64,000 bases of DNA from an uncultured Gammaproteobacteria bacterium (GCA_958295485.1 OY282354.1:1364001-1428000), one strand, 5' to 3'. Shown: positions 45,575 to 58,128, counted from the first letter of the stretch. The notes: generated by a model from the letters alone, not told the origin. Translations and numbers: made by a program.

Positions 45575-45699
45575 CTGAATAGCCCTTGATCATTTATGCC
45601 CGAAGAAGGATTTATATTTTTTATTTGATGGTTACAGGTTATTCTTTAGCTAATTCCCAGAAAATCCATTAGTTGACATATTCTTCCCTGATAAAAGAA

Positions 45700-45775
45700 A
45701 GGCCAGTAGCTCAATTGGCAGAGCGGCGGTCTCCAAAACCGCAGGTTGGGGGTTCGATTCCCTCCTGGCCTGCCA
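45700..45775 (+). tRNA. tRNA-Trp (CCA)
   Basis: 76 nt. Acceptor AGGCCAG/CTGGCCT, discriminator G, encoded CCA. Anticodon loop CTCCAAA, anticodon CCA at 45733-45735. It lies between tuf and secE, as in several gammaproteobacteria. Confidence 0.97.
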
Positions 45776-45798
45776 ACAGTGGCATGAAAAATTGAGCG

Positions 45799-46179
45799 AT
45801 GAGTTCAGACATAAAAACGGTAAACGCGAAATTTGATGCGATAAAAATGGTTATCGCGATACTTGTCGTTATCGCCGCGGTTGCCGGTTTTTATGTGTAT
45901 GAAGATCAATCAACCCCGTTACGGGTCGCCGGGTTGTTGGTGGCTACAGGCATTGCTGCGTGGGTAGGCCTACAGACGGAACAAGGCAGGACCTTGTGGA
46001 ATTTTATTCGGGACGCCCAGCTGGAAGTTCGCAAGGTCGTCTGGCCGACGCGACAGGAGACGAGACAAACAACGCTTCTTGTCATAGGCGTAGTTATCTT
46101 GGCCGCCTTGATTTTGTGGGGCCTGGATTCGGTCTTGGGTTGGGCAATCAGGAAGCTGATCGGCGGACCGGGAGGCTGA
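45799..46179 (+). CDS. secE: Preprotein translocase subunit SecE
   Basis: 126 aa with three membrane helices (about residues 17-33, 40-57 and 90-115), the three-helix form typical of gammaproteobacteria. The conserved cytoplasmic hinge is [18 protein letters not shown]. SecE braces SecY in the inner membrane. Four bases before nusG; the pair precedes rplKAJL as usual. Confidence 0.96.
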   Translation: MSSDIKTVNAKFDAIKMVIAILVVIAAVAGFYVYEDQSTPLRVAGLLVATGIAAWVGLQTEQGRTLWNFIRDAQLEVRKVVWPTRQETRQTTLLVIGVVILAALILWGLDSVLGWAIRKLIGGPGG

Positions 46180-46183
46180 GGCA

Positions 46184-46717
46184 ATGGCGCTTAAATGGTA
46201 TGTAATACAGGCTTATTCCGGTTACGAACAAAATGTCATGCGGGCAATTCAGGATCGAATTGAACAGAGCGCGATTAAAGATCAGTTTGGTGAAATCCTG
46301 GTGCCTACTGAAGAAGTAGTCGAGATGCGTGACGGTAAAAAGCGCAAAAGCGATCGTAAGTTCTTTCCGGGTTATGTACTGGTACAGATGGAAATGAACG
46401 AGGCGACCTGGCATTTGGTAAAAGAATCACCCAGGGTTTTGGGGTTTGTCGGGGGGACCACTGACAAACCAGTCCCGATCTCCGACGCTGAAGCGGATTC
46501 TATCCTGCAACGGGTCGAGGAGGGGGTCGATAAACCCAAGCCGAAAATCCTTTTTGAACCAGGCGAGGTCGTACGGGTAGTTGACGGGCCTTTTACGGAT
46601 TTTAATGGTGTCGTAGAGGAAGTGAATTATGAAAAAAGCAGGTTGCGGGTTTCCGTATTGATTTTTGGGCGTTCGACGCCGGTAGAACTTGAGTTCACAC
46701 AGGTAGAAAAGGAGTAG
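46184..46717 (+). CDS. nusG: Transcription termination/antitermination factor NusG
   Basis: 177 aa. The NGN domain opens with [19 protein letters not shown] and includes [12 protein letters not shown]. The C-terminal KOW domain is [19 protein letters not shown]. It binds RNA polymerase beta' and couples to Rho or ribosomal S10. Confidence 0.97.
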   Translation: MALKWYVIQAYSGYEQNVMRAIQDRIEQSAIKDQFGEILVPTEEVVEMRDGKKRKSDRKFFPGYVLVQMEMNEATWHLVKESPRVLGFVGGTTDKPVPISDAEADSILQRVEEGVDKPKPKILFEPGEVVRVVDGPFTDFNGVVEEVNYEKSRLRVSVLIFGRSTPVELEFTQVEKE

Positions 46718-46722
46718 AAAAA

Positions 46723-47154
46723 GTGGCAAAAAAGATTGATACCCATATCAAATTGCAGGTGCCTGCAGGACAGGCCAACCCCAGTCCTCCCGTCGGTCCG
46801 GCATTGGGCCAACATGGTTTGAACATCATGGATTTTTGCAGGACTTTCAATGCCCAAACCCAGGGTATGGAGGAGGGTTTGCCTGTGCCGGTTGTAATTA
46901 CCGTATATACAGATAAGAGTTTTACATTTATCACAAAGACAGCGCCCGCTTCCCACTTGCTGAAGAAGTTTGCGAGTGTCAGTAGCGGTAGTGGAACGCC
47001 GAACACGGACAAGGTAGGAAAAGTCACGAGGGCGCAGTTAGAGGATATCGCTAAAGCCAAGGAGACTGATTTAACCGCGGCGGATTTAGATGCTGCCGTA
47101 CGTACTATTGCCGGCACGGCGCGCAGCATGGGCATTGAAACGGAAGGGGTGTGA
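46723..47154 (+). CDS. rplK: 50S ribosomal protein L11
   Basis: 143 aa, GTG start at 46723 after [26 protein letters not shown] at the N-terminus (first 20 residues near positions 10-29) and the C-terminal rRNA-binding domain ending [11 protein letters not shown] are diagnostic. Part of the GTPase-associated centre. Confidence 0.97.
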   Translation: MAKKIDTHIKLQVPAGQANPSPPVGPALGQHGLNIMDFCRTFNAQTQGMEEGLPVPVVITVYTDKSFTFITKTAPASHLLKKFASVSSGSGTPNTDKVGKVTRAQLEDIAKAKETDLTAADLDAAVRTIAGTARSMGIETEGV

Positions 47155-47156
47155 CA

Positions 47157-47846
47157 ATGTCTAAATTATCAAAACGCGTACGCGCAATCAGAGAAAAAAT
47201 CGAACCTGGTCAGCACTATCCTTTGATGGATGCCTTTAATCTTCTCAAGGATTGCGCCACGGCAAAATTTGATGAAACAGTCGAAGTGGCAGTCAATTTG
47301 GGCGTGGACCCCAGAAAATCCGATCAAGTAGTCAGGGGTTCAACCGTTCTGCCCCGAGGCACCGGCAAAACCGTCAAGGTGGCTGTTTTTGCCCAGGGTG
47401 AGCAGGCTAAGGAGGCGCAAGCCGCCGGCGCGGAATATGTCGGCATGCAGGATTTAGCTGAGCAAATCCAGGCCGGGTTAATGGATTTCAGCGTTGTCAT
47501 TGCCGCGCCGGATGCAATGTCGGTAGCAGGCAAGCTGGGGAGATTGCTTGGGCCCAGGGGGTTAATGCCAAACCCCAAGCTGGGCACAGTGACTCGAGAC
47601 ATAACTCAAGCGGTACAAAACGCGAAAGCAGGCCAGGTTCGTTACAGGACGGATAAAAATGGAATCATACACTGTGAGATTGGTAAAACCTCATTTGCCG
47701 CTGAACACTTGAAAGAAAATTTAAACAGCTTGCTGGTGGATTTGAATAAGGCAAAACCCGGTTCCGCCAAAGGTATTTATTTAAAGAAGATAAGCCTGTC
47801 TACCACCATGGGGCCAGGCATTGTTGTTGATCAGAGTACAATTTAA
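47157..47846 (+). CDS. rplA: 50S ribosomal protein L1
   Basis: 229 aa from ATG 47157, two bases past the rplK stop, with GGAAGGGG upstream. [40 protein letters not shown] and [19 protein letters not shown] are hallmarks. L1 forms the mobile stalk at the E site and in E. coli represses its own operon. Confidence 0.97.
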   Translation: MSKLSKRVRAIREKIEPGQHYPLMDAFNLLKDCATAKFDETVEVAVNLGVDPRKSDQVVRGSTVLPRGTGKTVKVAVFAQGEQAKEAQAAGAEYVGMQDLAEQIQAGLMDFSVVIAAPDAMSVAGKLGRLLGPRGLMPNPKLGTVTRDITQAVQNAKAGQVRYRTDKNGIIHCEIGKTSFAAEHLKENLNSLLVDLNKAKPGSAKGIYLKKISLSTTMGPGIVVDQSTI

Positions 47847-47907
47847 GGCCCTGCTCCGACACGGGGCGTGGGGTAAACTTTTTTGCGGTAACAGGAGGTA
47901 AGAATTT

Positions 47908-48435
47908 GTGAGTCTTACGTTAGAGCAAAAGCAGACGATTGTGGCTGAAGTGGCTGAAGTGGCCGCAAGCGCGCCGACGGCAATAGCTGCCGAATATATC
48001 GGCATGAACGTTGCTGAGATGACATCGTTGAGAAATGCCGCGCGTGATGCCGGCATCTATCTCAGGGTAGTTCGAAATACCTTGGCGCGCAGAGCATTTG
48101 AGGGAACGAAATTTGAATGCATGCGCGCCGATTTTGTTGGCCCGTTACTCCTCGCTTTTTCAAATGAGGAACCGGGCTCCGCCGCAAAAATCATTCGTGA
48201 TTTTGCCAAAGCCAATGACAAGTTGGTCGTAAGGCTTATTGCTGCAGAAGGTCAATTACTCGACCCTCTCAACATTGATCGCCTGGCGAATTTGCCTTCA
48301 CTGGACCAAGCGCGTTCCACGTTGCTTGGATTACTGCAGGCTCCGCTGGGCAAATTCCTTCGCGTTCTTGCAGAACCGGAAGCAAAATTGGTCCGGGTGC
48401 TGAGCGCCTACCGGGATCAACAACAAGCTGCATAA
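47908..48435 (+). CDS. rplJ: 50S ribosomal protein L10
   Basis: 175 aa, start GTG 47908 with AGGAGGT upstream. It shows LTLEQKQTIVAEVAEVA and LRVVRNTLARRAFEGT. It anchors L7/L12 dimers. The 61-nt gap before it has a partial GGCCC/GGGGC inverted repeat that may act in L10 feedback, weakly supported. Confidence 0.96.
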   Translation: MSLTLEQKQTIVAEVAEVAASAPTAIAAEYIGMNVAEMTSLRNAARDAGIYLRVVRNTLARRAFEGTKFECMRADFVGPLLLAFSNEEPGSAAKIIRDFAKANDKLVVRLIAAEGQLLDPLNIDRLANLPSLDQARSTLLGLLQAPLGKFLRVLAEPEAKLVRVLSAYRDQQQAA

Positions 48436-48477
48436 CTGCGTGTTCTTAATAAATCAGAATTAAAGAGGAGTTGAAAA

Positions 48478-48858
48478 ATGGCTGTTTCAAAAGATGAAAT
48501 AAAAGAAGCTTTAAGTAATATGCCGGTTTTGGAACTGGTTGAATTTATCTCGGAACTGGAAGAACAGTGGGGTGTTTCAGCGGCTGCTCCTGTAGCGATT
48601 GCCGCCGCGCCTGACGTAGCTGCTGATACAGGCGACACTGAAGAGAAAACCGAATTCGATGTTGTAATGAGTAGTTTTGGTGATACTAAAGTCCCAGTGA
48701 TTAAAGTTGTGCGCGCGGTGACAGGCATGGGACTGAAAGAGGCGAAAGATCTGGTTGAAGGCGCGCCTTCAACAATCAAGGAAGCGATAGGTAAGGAAGA
48801 AGCTGAAGAGGTAAAAAAGAAGCTGGAAGAAGCCGGGGCAACGGTTGAACTTAAATAG
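48478..48858 (+). CDS. rplL: 50S ribosomal protein L7/L12
   Basis: 126 aa. An N-terminal dimerisation domain, an Ala-rich hinge ([16 protein letters not shown]) and the C-terminal factor-binding domain ([20 protein letters not shown]) are present. AAAGAGGAG precedes the ATG. Confidence 0.97.
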   Translation: MAVSKDEIKEALSNMPVLELVEFISELEEQWGVSAAAPVAIAAAPDVAADTGDTEEKTEFDVVMSSFGDTKVPVIKVVRAVTGMGLKEAKDLVEGAPSTIKEAIGKEEAEEVKKKLEEAGATVELK

Positions 48859-48920
48859 CGCCGGTCCGAAAAGGATGCCAGCCGGTTGACTTGATGCGGG
48901 GGTGCGCCGCTCGTCATTTT

Positions 48921-48944
48921 CTCTCCGCGCGTAAGCGTGGGGAG
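48921..48944 (+). promoter_or_regulatory. Hairpin with GNRA loop between rplL and rpoB
   Basis: CTCTCCGCGC and GCGTGGGGAG pair over 10 bp with two G-U pairs, closed by the tetraloop GTAA. No long T tract follows. In E. coli this gap holds an attenuator and an RNase III site; a similar role is inferred. Confidence 0.6.
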
Positions 48945-48978
48945 CTTCATTTTAAAGCTGTAATCGCGAGGACATGCA

Positions 48979-51900
48979 ATGGCCTATTCCTATACTGAAA
49001 AGAAACGTATACGTAAAGATTTCGGCAAAAGACAAAGCATATTGGACGTGCCCTATCTTCTGGCGACCCAGATAAGTTCCTACGAGCAATTTTTGCAACC
49101 TGAGCGCGCGGCTGAAGAGAGAAAGGATACCGGCTTGCAGGCTGCATTCAAATCGGTATTTCCGATAGACAGTTATTCCGGAAACGCTGCCCTGGAATAC
49201 GTCGGTTACAGTTTGGGCGAGCCGGTATTCGACGTAAAGGAATGCAAGCTGAGAGGATTGACTTACGCAGTATCATTACGCGTCAAGGCACGGCTCATTA
49301 TTTACGATAAGGAAGCCGGTTTAAATAAGAAGGTCGTAAAAGATATAAGAGAGCAGGATGTATACATGGGCGAAATCCCGTTAATGACTGATACCGGGAC
49401 TTTTGTCATTAACGGAACAGAGAGAGTTATTGTATTCCAGCTACACCGCTCACCCGGCGTATTTTTTGAAAGCGATAAAGGCAAGACCCATTCTTCAGGA
49501 AAAATACTATACTCGGCCCGTGTCATTCCATATCGTGGGTCCTGGCTGGATTTCGAATTTGATCCGAAGGATATGGTCTATTGTCGAATTGACAGACGTC
49601 GAAAAATACCGGCAACAATATTATTGAGGGCATTGGGGTACACAGCCCAGGAAATGCTGGATATATTTTTTGAAACACATCGATACAAGATTAAGAAAAA
49701 AGGTATTTACCTTGGCTTGATTGCCGAACGATTACGCGGCGAGACGGTTTCTTTCGACATCGTGGACAGACAAGGGAATGTCATAATAGAAAAGGAAAAA
49801 CGCATCACTGCGAGACATATCCGCGAACTTGGGAAGGCAAGGATAAGAGAGTTAAAAGTACCGGATGAGCATCTTATCGGCCAAGTGATTGCCAGGGACA
49901 TCGTAGATATGGAAACCGGTGAAATCCTGGTGGGGGCTAATAGTGAAATTACAGAAGAAATACTTGAACGGCTCCAGTCGTTGGTTAATTTGGAATTTGA
50001 AACCTTATACACCAACGATCTGAATCGAGGCCCGTTTATTTCCGACACGTTGCGCATTGATGCAACCACGTCCCCATCAGAAGCGCAGATTGAAATTTAC
50101 CGGATGATGCGCCCTGGTGAGCCTCCGACAAAAGAAGCCGCGGAGAACCTGTTTAAGAACCTGTTTTTTGTACCGGAAAGATATGACCTGTCCAAAGTTG
50201 GCCGAATGAAATTCAATCGGCGGGTCGGTAGAGAGGAAGTTGCTGGATTGGGTGTAATTTATGATGGAAAGTATTTCAGTCAACGGAGCGATGATTTATC
50301 CAAAAAAAGATACGCTGAATTGGGTGATTCATCAGATATCATCGACGTGATGAAAACCCTGGTGGATATCCGAAACGGCAAGGGAATTGTGGATGATATC
50401 GACCACCTTGGCAACCGCAGGGTGAGAAGCGTCGGCGAGATGGTGGAAAATCAATTCAGGATCGGACTTGTGCGGTTGGAGCGGGCTGTTAAAGAGAGGT
50501 TGAGTCTGGCAGAGTCGGAAGGGCTGATGCCACAGGAAATCATCAATGCCAAACCTGTTTCCGCGGTGATAAAGGAGTTTTTTGGTTCAAGTCAGTTGTC
50601 TCAATTTATGGATCAGAACAATCCATTATCGGAAATCACCCATAAACGGAGAATTTCAGCGCTCGGGCCAGGGGGGTTAACGCGGGAAAGGGCCGGGTTT
50701 GAAGTGCGGGACGTGCATCCGACCCACTATGGGAGGGTATGTCCCATTGAGACGCCGGAAGGTCCCAACATCGGTTTGATTAATTCTCTCGCGGTTTATG
50801 CGCGTACTAACGAATATGGATTCCTGGAAACTCCGTACCGGGGGGTGATCGATGGAAAAGTGACGGATGAGATCAGATATTTGTCGGCGATTGAAGAAGG
50901 TGATTATGTTATCGCCCAAGCCAATTCCAATTTGGATAACGAGGGTAAGCTGATCGACGAACTCGTTTCATGCAGATACAATAATGAATCTACCATGTCT
51001 ACCCCGGACAAGGTTAATTATATGGACGTATCACCAAGACAAATTGTATCGGTTGCGGCTTCGTTGATTCCGTTCCTGGAGCATGACGATGCCAACAGGG
51101 CGTTGATGGGCTCTAATATGCAACGCCAGGCGGTGCCGACGTTACGGGCGGAGAAGCCATTGGTTGGTACCGGCATTGAACGGACTGTTGCGATAGATTC
51201 AGGCGTGACAGTCATCTCCGAACGCGGGGGGACCGTTGATTCCGTTGATGCGAGTCGTATTGTTGTCAGGGTTGATGATACAGAGGTGGCGGCCGGCGAC
51301 CCAGGCGTTGACATCTATAACCTGACGAAATATACACGCTCAAATCAAAATACCTGTATTAACCAAAAACCATTGGTCAAGTCCGGTGATAAGATTGCCA
51401 AGGGCGACGTATTGGCCGATGGGCCATCAACGGATATGGGAGAATTAGCGCTGGGACAAAATCTCATGGTCGCGTTTATGCCGTGGAATGGCTATAACTT
51501 CGAAGATTCAATCCTGATTTCCGAGCGGCTGGTACAGGAAGATCGCTATACAAGCATTCATATCGAGGAGCTTAATTGCGTCGCGCGCGATATCAAGCTT
51601 GGGCCGGAGGAGATTTCAGCGGATATCCCCAATGTCAGTGAAAATGCGCTCAATAAACTCGATGAATCCGGCATTGTATATATCGGAGCAGAAGTTAATG
51701 CGGGGGATATCCTGGTCGGGAAAGTAACCCCGAAAGGTGAAACGCAACTCACGCCGGAAGAGAAATTGCTGCGCGCAATTTTTGGTGAAAAGGCATCTGA
51801 CGTAAAAGATACGTCATTACGGGTTCCATCAGGCATGAATGGTACGGTAATTGATGTCCAGGTGTTTACCAGGGATGGCGTCGAAAAAGACGTCAGGGCG

Positions 51901-53118
51901 CTGGAGATAGAAGAAACCGAGTTGAACCGGGTCAGGAAGGATTTAAATGACCAGTTGCGAATAATGGAAGATGGCGCTTATCAAAGGCTGGAGCGACAGC
52001 TTGTCGGTGAAATTGCCCATGGCGGTCCGGGTGAATTGTCACCCGGTTCTAAAATCACCACGGATTACCTGACTGGAACCCCCCGCGAGAAGTGGTTTGA
52101 AATACGTTTTCGCAGTAATGATTCAAACCGCATACTTGAACAGGCCTCAGTCCAGTTAAGTCAATTGAAGGAAAATTTTGATCAATTATTCGAAGAAAAG
52201 CGGGCAAAGTTGACTTCCGGCGATGATTTGGCGCCTGGCGTGTTGAAAATGGTAAAGGTTTATCTTGCGGTCAAGCGGCATATTCAACCGGGTGACAAAA
52301 TGGCGGGACGGCATGGCAATAAAGGCGTAATTTCCACCATTGTACCCGTTGAGGACATGCCTTACCTGGAAGATGGGACGGCGGTCGATATCGTTTTGAA
52401 CCCCTTGGGCGTGCCTTCCAGGATGAACGTAGGCCAGGTATTGGAAACCCACCTGGGTTGGGCGGCAAAAGGCTTGGGCCGCGTCATTGGTGATATGCTT
52501 GTCACCCGGGAAAGCATCGGGCAGGTCCGAAATTTTCTTGAAAAGGTCTATAACGAAAGTGGAAGCAAGGAGGATTTATCATCATTAACTGATGAAGATG
52601 TCCTGCAACTTGCAGAAAACCTCAAGCATGGCGTTCCAATGGCGACCCCGGTTTTTGACGGGGCCAGTGAACAAGAAATTAAATCCATGCTTGACCTTGC
52701 CGGGCTGAACCGGGACGGTCAAAGTATCTTATATGACGGCAGGACAGGAGAGGCGTTCGATCGGCCTATCACCGTCGGCTATATGTATATGCTGAAATTA
52801 AACCATTTGGTTGACGATAAGATGCATGCTCGTTCTACCGGTCCCTATAGCCTGGTTACCCAACAACCACTCGGTGGCAAGGCGCAATTTGGCGGCCAAC
52901 GTTTTGGTGAAATGGAAGTCTGGGCGCTGGAGGCATATGGGGCGGCATACACCTTGCAGGAAATGTTGACGGTTAAATCCGATGATGTGAATGGTCGCAC
53001 CAAAATGTACAAGAACATAGTCGATGGCAATCATCATATGGAGGCGGGCATGCCGGAGTCATTCAACGTCCTGCTCAAGGAAATCAAGTCACTTGGTATT
53101 GATATAGAGCTGGATTAG
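48979..53118 (+). CDS. rpoB: RNA polymerase beta subunit
   Basis: 1379 aa, slightly longer than E. coli (1342). The rifampicin pocket at about residues 533-560 reads [20 protein letters not shown] and [10 protein letters not shown], the sensitive wild-type form. [32 protein letters not shown] and the C-terminal switch region ([13 protein letters not shown]) are present. Sixty bases before rpoC. Confidence 0.98.
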   Translation: MAYSYTEKKRIRKDFGKRQSILDVPYLLATQISSYEQFLQPERAAEERKDTGLQAAFKSVFPIDSYSGNAALEYVGYSLGEPVFDVKECKLRGLTYAVSLRVKARLIIYDKEAGLNKKVVKDIREQDVYMGEIPLMTDTGTFVINGTERVIVFQLHRSPGVFFESDKGKTHSSGKILYSARVIPYRGSWLDFEFDPKDMVYCRIDRRRKIPATILLRALGYTAQEMLDIFFETHRYKIKKKGIYLGLIAERLRGETVSFDIVDRQGNVIIEKEKRITARHIRELGKARIRELKVPDEHLIGQVIARDIVDMETGEILVGANSEITEEILERLQSLVNLEFETLYTNDLNRGPFISDTLRIDATTSPSEAQIEIYRMMRPGEPPTKEAAENLFKNLFFVPERYDLSKVGRMKFNRRVGREEVAGLGVIYDGKYFSQRSDDLSKKRYAELGDSSDIIDVMKTLVDIRNGKGIVDDIDHLGNRRVRSVGEMVENQFRIGLVRLERAVKERLSLAESEGLMPQEIINAKPVSAVIKEFFGSSQLSQFMDQNNPLSEITHKRRISALGPGGLTRERAGFEVRDVHPTHYGRVCPIETPEGPNIGLINSLAVYARTNEYGFLETPYRGVIDGKVTDEIRYLSAIEEGDYVIAQANSNLDNEGKLIDELVSCRYNNESTMSTPDKVNYMDVSPRQIVSVAASLIPFLEHDDANRALMGSNMQRQAVPTLRAEKPLVGTGIERTVAIDSGVTVISERGGTVDSVDASRIVVRVDDTEVAAGDPGVDIYNLTKYTRSNQNTCINQKPLVKSGDKIAKGDVLADGPSTDMGELALGQNLMVAFMPWNGYNFEDSILISERLVQEDRYTSIHIEELNCVARDIKLGPEEISADIPNVSENALNKLDESGIVYIGAEVNAGDILVGKVTPKGETQLTPEEKLLRAIFGEKASDVKDTSLRVPSGMNGTVIDVQVFTRDGVEKDVRALEIEETELNRVRKDLNDQLRIMEDGAYQRLERQLVGEIAHGGPGELSPGSKITTDYLTGTPREKWFEIRFRSNDSNRILEQASVQLSQLKENFDQLFEEKRAKLTSGDDLAPGVLKMVKVYLAVKRHIQPGDKMAGRHGNKGVISTIVPVEDMPYLEDGTAVDIVLNPLGVPSRMNVGQVLETHLGWAAKGLGRVIGDMLVTRESIGQVRNFLEKVYNESGSKEDLSSLTDEDVLQLAENLKHGVPMATPVFDGASEQEIKSMLDLAGLNRDGQSILYDGRTGEAFDRPITVGYMYMLKLNHLVDDKMHARSTGPYSLVTQQPLGGKAQFGGQRFGEMEVWALEAYGAAYTLQEMLTVKSDDVNGRTKMYKNIVDGNHHMEAGMPESFNVLLKEIKSLGIDIELD

Positions 53119-53177
53119 TGACGCGACAATCATCTCCATATAACTGACATTCTACCTTACTTTGGGGGTAGCGAACT

Positions 53178-56100
53178 TTGAAAGACTTATTGAAGCTTCT
53201 GAAACAACAGAATCAGACTGATGAATTTGATTCCATATCAATCGGACTGGTGTCACCTGAAAAAATTCGTTCCTGGTCACTGGGCGAAGTCAAGAAACCG
53301 GAAACCATAAATTACAGGACGTTCAAGCCTGAACGAGATGGCTTGTTTTGCGCGAAGATTTTCGGCCCCGTCAAGGATTATGAATGCCTGTGCGGGAAGT
53401 ATAAGCGATTGAAGCACCGAGGCGTTAAATGTGAAAAATGCGGTGTGGAGGTCACTTTATCAAAAGAGCGTCGCGATCGCATGGGTCACATCGAGTTGGC
53501 AAGCCCGGTAGCGCATATCTGGTACCTGAAGTCACTCCCATCCCGAATGGGTTTGTTGTTGAATATGACTTTGCGTGAAATAGAACGGGTTTTGTATTTT
53601 GAAGCCTACGTCGTGATTGAACCAGGCATGACACAACTGGAACGCGGACAGTTATTGACAGAAGATGGTTATCTTGAAGCTGTTGAACAATATGGCGATG
53701 ACTTCGATGCGAAAATGGGCGCTGAGGCAATCCACGAATTACTCAGCAGCATAGATATTGAAGTGGAGATTCAAGAACTACGCAGTGAAATACCACAGAC
53801 CAAATCTGAAACGAAGCTGAAAAAATTATCAAAGCGGTTGAAACTGCTTGAAGCATTCCAGCGTTCGGGTAATAAACCTCAATGGATGGTCATGGAAGTC
53901 TTGCCGGTGCTGCCGCCGGATTTACGGCCGTTGGTTCCATTGGATGGCGGCCGTTTTGCCACCTCGGACCTGAATGACCTGTATCGCCGGGTTATCAACC
54001 GAAATAACCGCCTGAAGCGCCTGTTGGATTTGAATGCGCCGGATATCATCGTCCGTAACGAAAAGCGAATGCTGCAGGAATCCGTTGACGCGCTCCTGGA
54101 TAACGGGCGTCGCGGCCGAGCCATTACCGGGACCAATAAGTTGCCTTTGAAATCATTGGCCGACATGATTAAAGGGAAGCAAGGCCGGTTTCGCCAGAAC
54201 CTGCTTGGCAAAAGGGTTGATTATTCCGGACGCTCCGTCATCGTAGTCGGTCCGACTTTGAAATTACATCAATGCGGTCTGCCCAAGAAGATGGCGCTGG
54301 AACTGTTCAAACCTTTCATTTTCAGTAAATTGGAGAGACGGGGGCTTGCAACCACCATCAAGGCCGCAAAAAAACTCGTGGAGAAGGAAGGGCCGGAAGT
54401 CTGGGACATATTGGAAGAGGTCATCCGGGAACATCCGGTCATGCTGAACCGCGCGCCTACACTGCATCGATTAGGTATCCAGGCATTCGAACCGGTACTC
54501 ATCGAGGGCAAGGCCATCCAGTTACACCCCCTTGTATGTACAGCTTTTAATGCGGATTTTGATGGCGATCAGATGGCGGTGCACGTGCCGCTTTCTATCG
54601 AAGCCCAGCTGGAAGCGCGCACCTTGATGATGTCCACTAATAATATCTTATCCCCCGCAAATGGTGAACCCATCATCATACCGACCCAGGACGTTGTTTT
54701 GGGACTTTATTACATGACCCGCGAGTCCGTGGCGGCAAAAGGCGCCGGCAAAATTTTTGCAGACATAGATGAAGTTCATCGCGCCTACGAATGTGGCGCT
54801 GTTGAATTACACGCAAAAATCAGTGTTCGGGTCAAACAGGTGTTAAAAAACGAAGGTGAAGAAGACAAGGTGTCATATGAGCGGGTTGAAACCACGGTGG
54901 GCCGTGCATTGCTGTCTCGAATTCTACCCGAAGGCCTGCCGTTTTCAATGGTTAACCTGTCGCTGAATAAAAAGTCTATTTCAAGGTTAATCGATGACTG
55001 TTATCGACAACTCGGATTGAAAACGACGGTTATTTTTTCCGACAAGTTGATGTATACGGGATTTTATTATTCAACCCGCGCCGGCGTGTCGTTCGGCGTT
55101 GAAGACATGGTTGTACCGGAAAACAAGAGTGAAATTATCGATAAAACCGAAGAACAGGTAAAACAATTCCAGCAACAGTATACCTCAGGGCTGATCACGC
55201 AGGGTGAGCGTTATAACAAGGTGGTGGATACCTGGTCACATGCTAATGACCAGGTGGCCAAGGCCATGATGGACACGCTGGGAATTGATACGGTCTCTGA
55301 TGCGGCAGGCAACGAGGTCAATGAGCCCTCATTCAACTCTATCTTTATGATGGCCGATTCCGGAGCCCGTGGTTCCGCCGCGCAGATCAAGCAACTCGCC
55401 GGTATGCGCGGGCTGATGGCCAAGCCCGATGGTTCTATTATTGAAACGCCGATTACGGCGAACTTTCGTGAAGGATTAGACGTGCTCCAGTACTTTGTTT
55501 CCACCCATGGCGCCCGCAAGGGTCTGGCTGATACGGCCTTGAAGACGGCCAATTCCGGTTACCTTACCCGGCGTTTGGTGGACGTAGCCCAGGATCTCGT
55601 CGTCAAAGAACATGATTGTGGCGCCACCGCCGGGGTCAAATTGACTTCGTTCATTGAGGGTGCAGACGTTGTAGAACCCTTGCATGAAAGAGTATTGGGG
55701 CGGGTTCTTGCCCAGGATGCAATAAGGCCGGGCTCCAATGAGAACGTAATAGCGCCGGCGGGCACGTTATTGGATGAATCCCTGGTTGAGTTAATGGATG
55801 AAAACGGTATTGATGAGGTTGTTGTGCGTTCAGCGATTACCTGCGAGACCCCTTATGGGATTTGTGCAAAATGCTATGGCAGGGATTTGGGGCGCGGGCA
55901 TATTGTTAATATCGGTGAAGCCGTCGGAGTGGTCGCTGCCCAATCGATTGGTGAACCAGGCACGCAATTAACCATGCGGACTTTCCATATAGGAGGCGCC
56001 GCTTCGACAGTCGCAAACAGTATCGAAGTGAAATACGGCGGGACGATACGGATGGATAACGTCAAGTGGCTGGAGCGGGAAGATGGCAATAAAGTCGTTG

Positions 56101-57446
56101 TTTCACGCTCCGGGGAGGTGTCCCTGCTTGATGAGGTTGGAAGAGAGCGGGAACGATATAAAATTCCTTATGGCGCGGTTTTAACGACCGAAGCTGGTGA
56201 AGCGCTTGAACCGGGTACGAAAATCGCCAGTTGGGTTCCACATACACATCCGGTGATATCCGAGGTTGCAGGTTATGTTCAATTTGCTGATATTGTTGAG
56301 GGTGTGACGGTACTGAGGCAGATGGATGAAATAACCAAGTTAACCAATATAATGATTATGGACCTGAAAATGCGCAGCAGCGGCGCAAAAGATATGCGAC
56401 CTGTTGTGAAATTAGTGGATGCAAAGGGAAAAGAGTTGAAGATACCGGGGACAGACCTCCCGGCGCATTATCCGCTGCCGCCAAAGGCGGTAATCACTGT
56501 CAGTGACGGCGCGGAGGTGAAGGTGGGCGATGTCATCGCCATGACACTTCAAGAATTGAAAACACGCGATATTACCGGTGGCCTGCCCAGGGTTGCAGAT
56601 TTATTCGAGGCAAGAAAGCCTAAGGAGCCGGCGATTTTGGCGGAGCAGAGTGGTACCGTGAGTTTCGGTAAGGATACGAAAGGAAAGCAACGCCTGGTGA
56701 TCACGGACCGGGATGGTGAGAACCATGAGCAACTCATACACAAATGGCGTCATATCAATGTGTTCGAAGGGGAGCATGTAGAAAAAGGTGAAGCCGTTGT
56801 CGATGGCCCCCCGACTCCCCATGACATCCTGAGGTTAAACAGTGTCCATACACTGGCGAGTTATATTGTGAATGAAATTCAGGAAGTGTATCGATTACAG
56901 GGCGTCAAGATAAACGACAAGCACATTGAAGTTATCGTCAGGCAAATGCTGCGGAAAGTGGAAATTACGAAACCCGGCGACTCTATCTTCCTCAAGGGCG
57001 AGCAATTGGAGAAAGCCAGGGTAACGGAGGAAAACCAGCAATTACTCGCAGAAGGAAAGGAACCGGCTCAATGGGAACCCGTATTGCTGGGTATCACCAA
57101 GGCTTCACTATCCACGGAATCGTTTGTTTCCGCAGCTTCGTTTCAGGAAACTACCCGGGTGCTGACCGAGGCCAGTGTCAACGGTAAACGGGACGAACTG
57201 CGGGGTTTGAAAGAAAATGTCATTGTCGGACGGTTGGTACCGGCCGGCACGGGACTGGCGTATCACAACGAACGCAAAAATAAACAAGCGAGCGATGCTT
57301 CATCAACGAAAGTGGACATGGAAGAAGAGGCCACGGAAGAAGATGTCGTGGAAGAAGGAGATGAAGCGACAATACTGGTTCCACCCAGTGACAAGGAGAT
57401 GGAAATTGTTGAAGTTGAGCAAGCCCGGGATTCTGTAAGCGCTTAA
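53178..57446 (+). CDS. rpoC: RNA polymerase beta' subunit
   Basis: 1422 aa. The start is TTG 53178 ([11 protein letters not shown] matches the family start). The first zinc site is [20 protein letters not shown] (about residues 70-90); the catalytic magnesium site is [12 protein letters not shown] (about residue 458); the second zinc site is [19 protein letters not shown] (about residue 888). After the conserved end [13 protein letters not shown] a roughly 50-residue acidic tail ([19 protein letters not shown]) extends the protein. Confidence 0.98.
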   Translation: MKDLLKLLKQQNQTDEFDSISIGLVSPEKIRSWSLGEVKKPETINYRTFKPERDGLFCAKIFGPVKDYECLCGKYKRLKHRGVKCEKCGVEVTLSKERRDRMGHIELASPVAHIWYLKSLPSRMGLLLNMTLREIERVLYFEAYVVIEPGMTQLERGQLLTEDGYLEAVEQYGDDFDAKMGAEAIHELLSSIDIEVEIQELRSEIPQTKSETKLKKLSKRLKLLEAFQRSGNKPQWMVMEVLPVLPPDLRPLVPLDGGRFATSDLNDLYRRVINRNNRLKRLLDLNAPDIIVRNEKRMLQESVDALLDNGRRGRAITGTNKLPLKSLADMIKGKQGRFRQNLLGKRVDYSGRSVIVVGPTLKLHQCGLPKKMALELFKPFIFSKLERRGLATTIKAAKKLVEKEGPEVWDILEEVIREHPVMLNRAPTLHRLGIQAFEPVLIEGKAIQLHPLVCTAFNADFDGDQMAVHVPLSIEAQLEARTLMMSTNNILSPANGEPIIIPTQDVVLGLYYMTRESVAAKGAGKIFADIDEVHRAYECGAVELHAKISVRVKQVLKNEGEEDKVSYERVETTVGRALLSRILPEGLPFSMVNLSLNKKSISRLIDDCYRQLGLKTTVIFSDKLMYTGFYYSTRAGVSFGVEDMVVPENKSEIIDKTEEQVKQFQQQYTSGLITQGERYNKVVDTWSHANDQVAKAMMDTLGIDTVSDAAGNEVNEPSFNSIFMMADSGARGSAAQIKQLAGMRGLMAKPDGSIIETPITANFREGLDVLQYFVSTHGARKGLADTALKTANSGYLTRRLVDVAQDLVVKEHDCGATAGVKLTSFIEGADVVEPLHERVLGRVLAQDAIRPGSNENVIAPAGTLLDESLVELMDENGIDEVVVRSAITCETPYGICAKCYGRDLGRGHIVNIGEAVGVVAAQSIGEPGTQLTMRTFHIGGAASTVANSIEVKYGGTIRMDNVKWLEREDGNKVVVSRSGEVSLLDEVGRERERYKIPYGAVLTTEAGEALEPGTKIASWVPHTHPVISEVAGYVQFADIVEGVTVLRQMDEITKLTNIMIMDLKMRSSGAKDMRPVVKLVDAKGKELKIPGTDLPAHYPLPPKAVITVSDGAEVKVGDVIAMTLQELKTRDITGGLPRVADLFEARKPKEPAILAEQSGTVSFGKDTKGKQRLVITDRDGENHEQLIHKWRHINVFEGEHVEKGEAVVDGPPTPHDILRLNSVHTLASYIVNEIQEVYRLQGVKINDKHIEVIVRQMLRKVEITKPGDSIFLKGEQLEKARVTEENQQLLAEGKEPAQWEPVLLGITKASLSTESFVSAASFQETTRVLTEASVNGKRDELRGLKENVIVGRLVPAGTGLAYHNERKNKQASDASSTKVDMEEEATEEDVVEEGDEATILVPPSDKEMEIVEVEQARDSVSA

Positions 57447-57495
57447 TTCGCATATCCCACTGTTAGCGGGAACTGTTGCGCCTTGATATAATTGG

Positions 57496-57525
57496 TTGAC
57501 ATACCGATACACAAAGAAATAAAAT
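57496..57525 (+). promoter_or_regulatory. Near-consensus sigma-70 promoter before rpsL
   Basis: TTGACA at 57496-57501, 18-bp spacer, TAAAAT at 57520-57525 (5 of 6). It lies in the 307-bp rpoC-rpsL gap (57447-57753), which also has a copy of the TAGCGGGAACT repeat core at 57463-57473 and two terminator-like hairpins directly downstream. A start near 57532 would place the first hairpin at the RNA 5' end. Confidence 0.65.
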
Positions 57526-57538
57526 CTGTCTTCCTTTT

Positions 57539-57575
57539 GAAAGGCTGAAGTATTACTTCGGCCTTTCATTATTTT
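57539..57575 (+). terminator. Intrinsic terminator or attenuator after rpoC
   Basis: GAAAGGCTGAAGT and ACTTCGGCCTTTC pair over 13 positions with one mismatch around loop ATT, followed by a T-rich stretch (CATTATTTTC). It ends rpoBC transcription or attenuates the promoter at 57496. Confidence 0.75.
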
Positions 57576-57582
57576 CAGGGAT

Positions 57583-57612
57583 AAAAAACGGCTGGTTGCG
57601 CGCCTGTTTTTT
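57583..57612. terminator. Second terminator, probably bidirectional
   Basis: Six A, CGGC, a 9-base loop, GCC, one bulged T, G and six T form a 10-bp stem with A and T tracts on both sides. It follows the first hairpin by a few bases. Confidence 0.7.
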
Positions 57613-57753
57613 GTTTGTTTGGAGCATCCCGGATATTAACTTCACGTGTGGATTTATGCCGGTAACAGCGCCGGGTCACGGTTGAATGCGTGAATACATA
57701 TTGAACGTTCCCGTGATAATGACTTGGGTAAAGCAGAGAATCTGGATATTCAT

Positions 57754-58128
57754 ATGGCTACAATTAATCAGTTAGTACGAAAGCCGAGAAAGCGACAAAA
57801 GATTAAGAGTAACGTCCCCGCCCTGGACAGTTGTCCTCAAAAGCGCGGGGTATGCACGCGCGTGTACACCACTACGCCAAAGAAACCGAATTCTGCGCTA
57901 CGCAAGGTCGCCAGGGTGCGGCTGACCAACGGCCATGAAGTCACTGCTTATATCGGTGGAGAAGGCCATAATTTGCAAGAGCACTCCGTTATCCTCATAC
58001 GGGGTGGCAGGGTAAAAGATTTACCCGGCGTCCGTTACCACACGGTCAGGGGCACCCTGGATACCTCAGGGGTAGCGGACCGGCGTCAACGACGGTCGAA
58101 GTACGGGGCCAGGAAACCTAAATCTTAG
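57754..58128 (+). CDS. rpsL: 30S ribosomal protein S12
   Basis: 124 aa from ATG 57754 ([12 protein letters not shown]); ten upstream in-frame codons are not part of the family. [20 protein letters not shown] and [18 protein letters not shown] carry the lysines whose change gives streptomycin resistance; both are wild type. First gene of the str operon. Confidence 0.97.
   Translation: MATINQLVRKPRKRQKIKSNVPALDSCPQKRGVCTRVYTTTPKKPNSALRKVARVRLTNGHEVTAYIGGEGHNLQEHSVILIRGGRVKDLPGVRYHTVRGTLDTSGVADRRQRRSKYGARKPKS

Noticed and set aside
45673..45695. TTGACA with GATAAA upstream of tRNA-Trp
   Set aside because: The spacer is only about 11 bp, too short for a sigma-70 promoter; tRNA-Trp is probably read through from tuf or from an unseen promoter.
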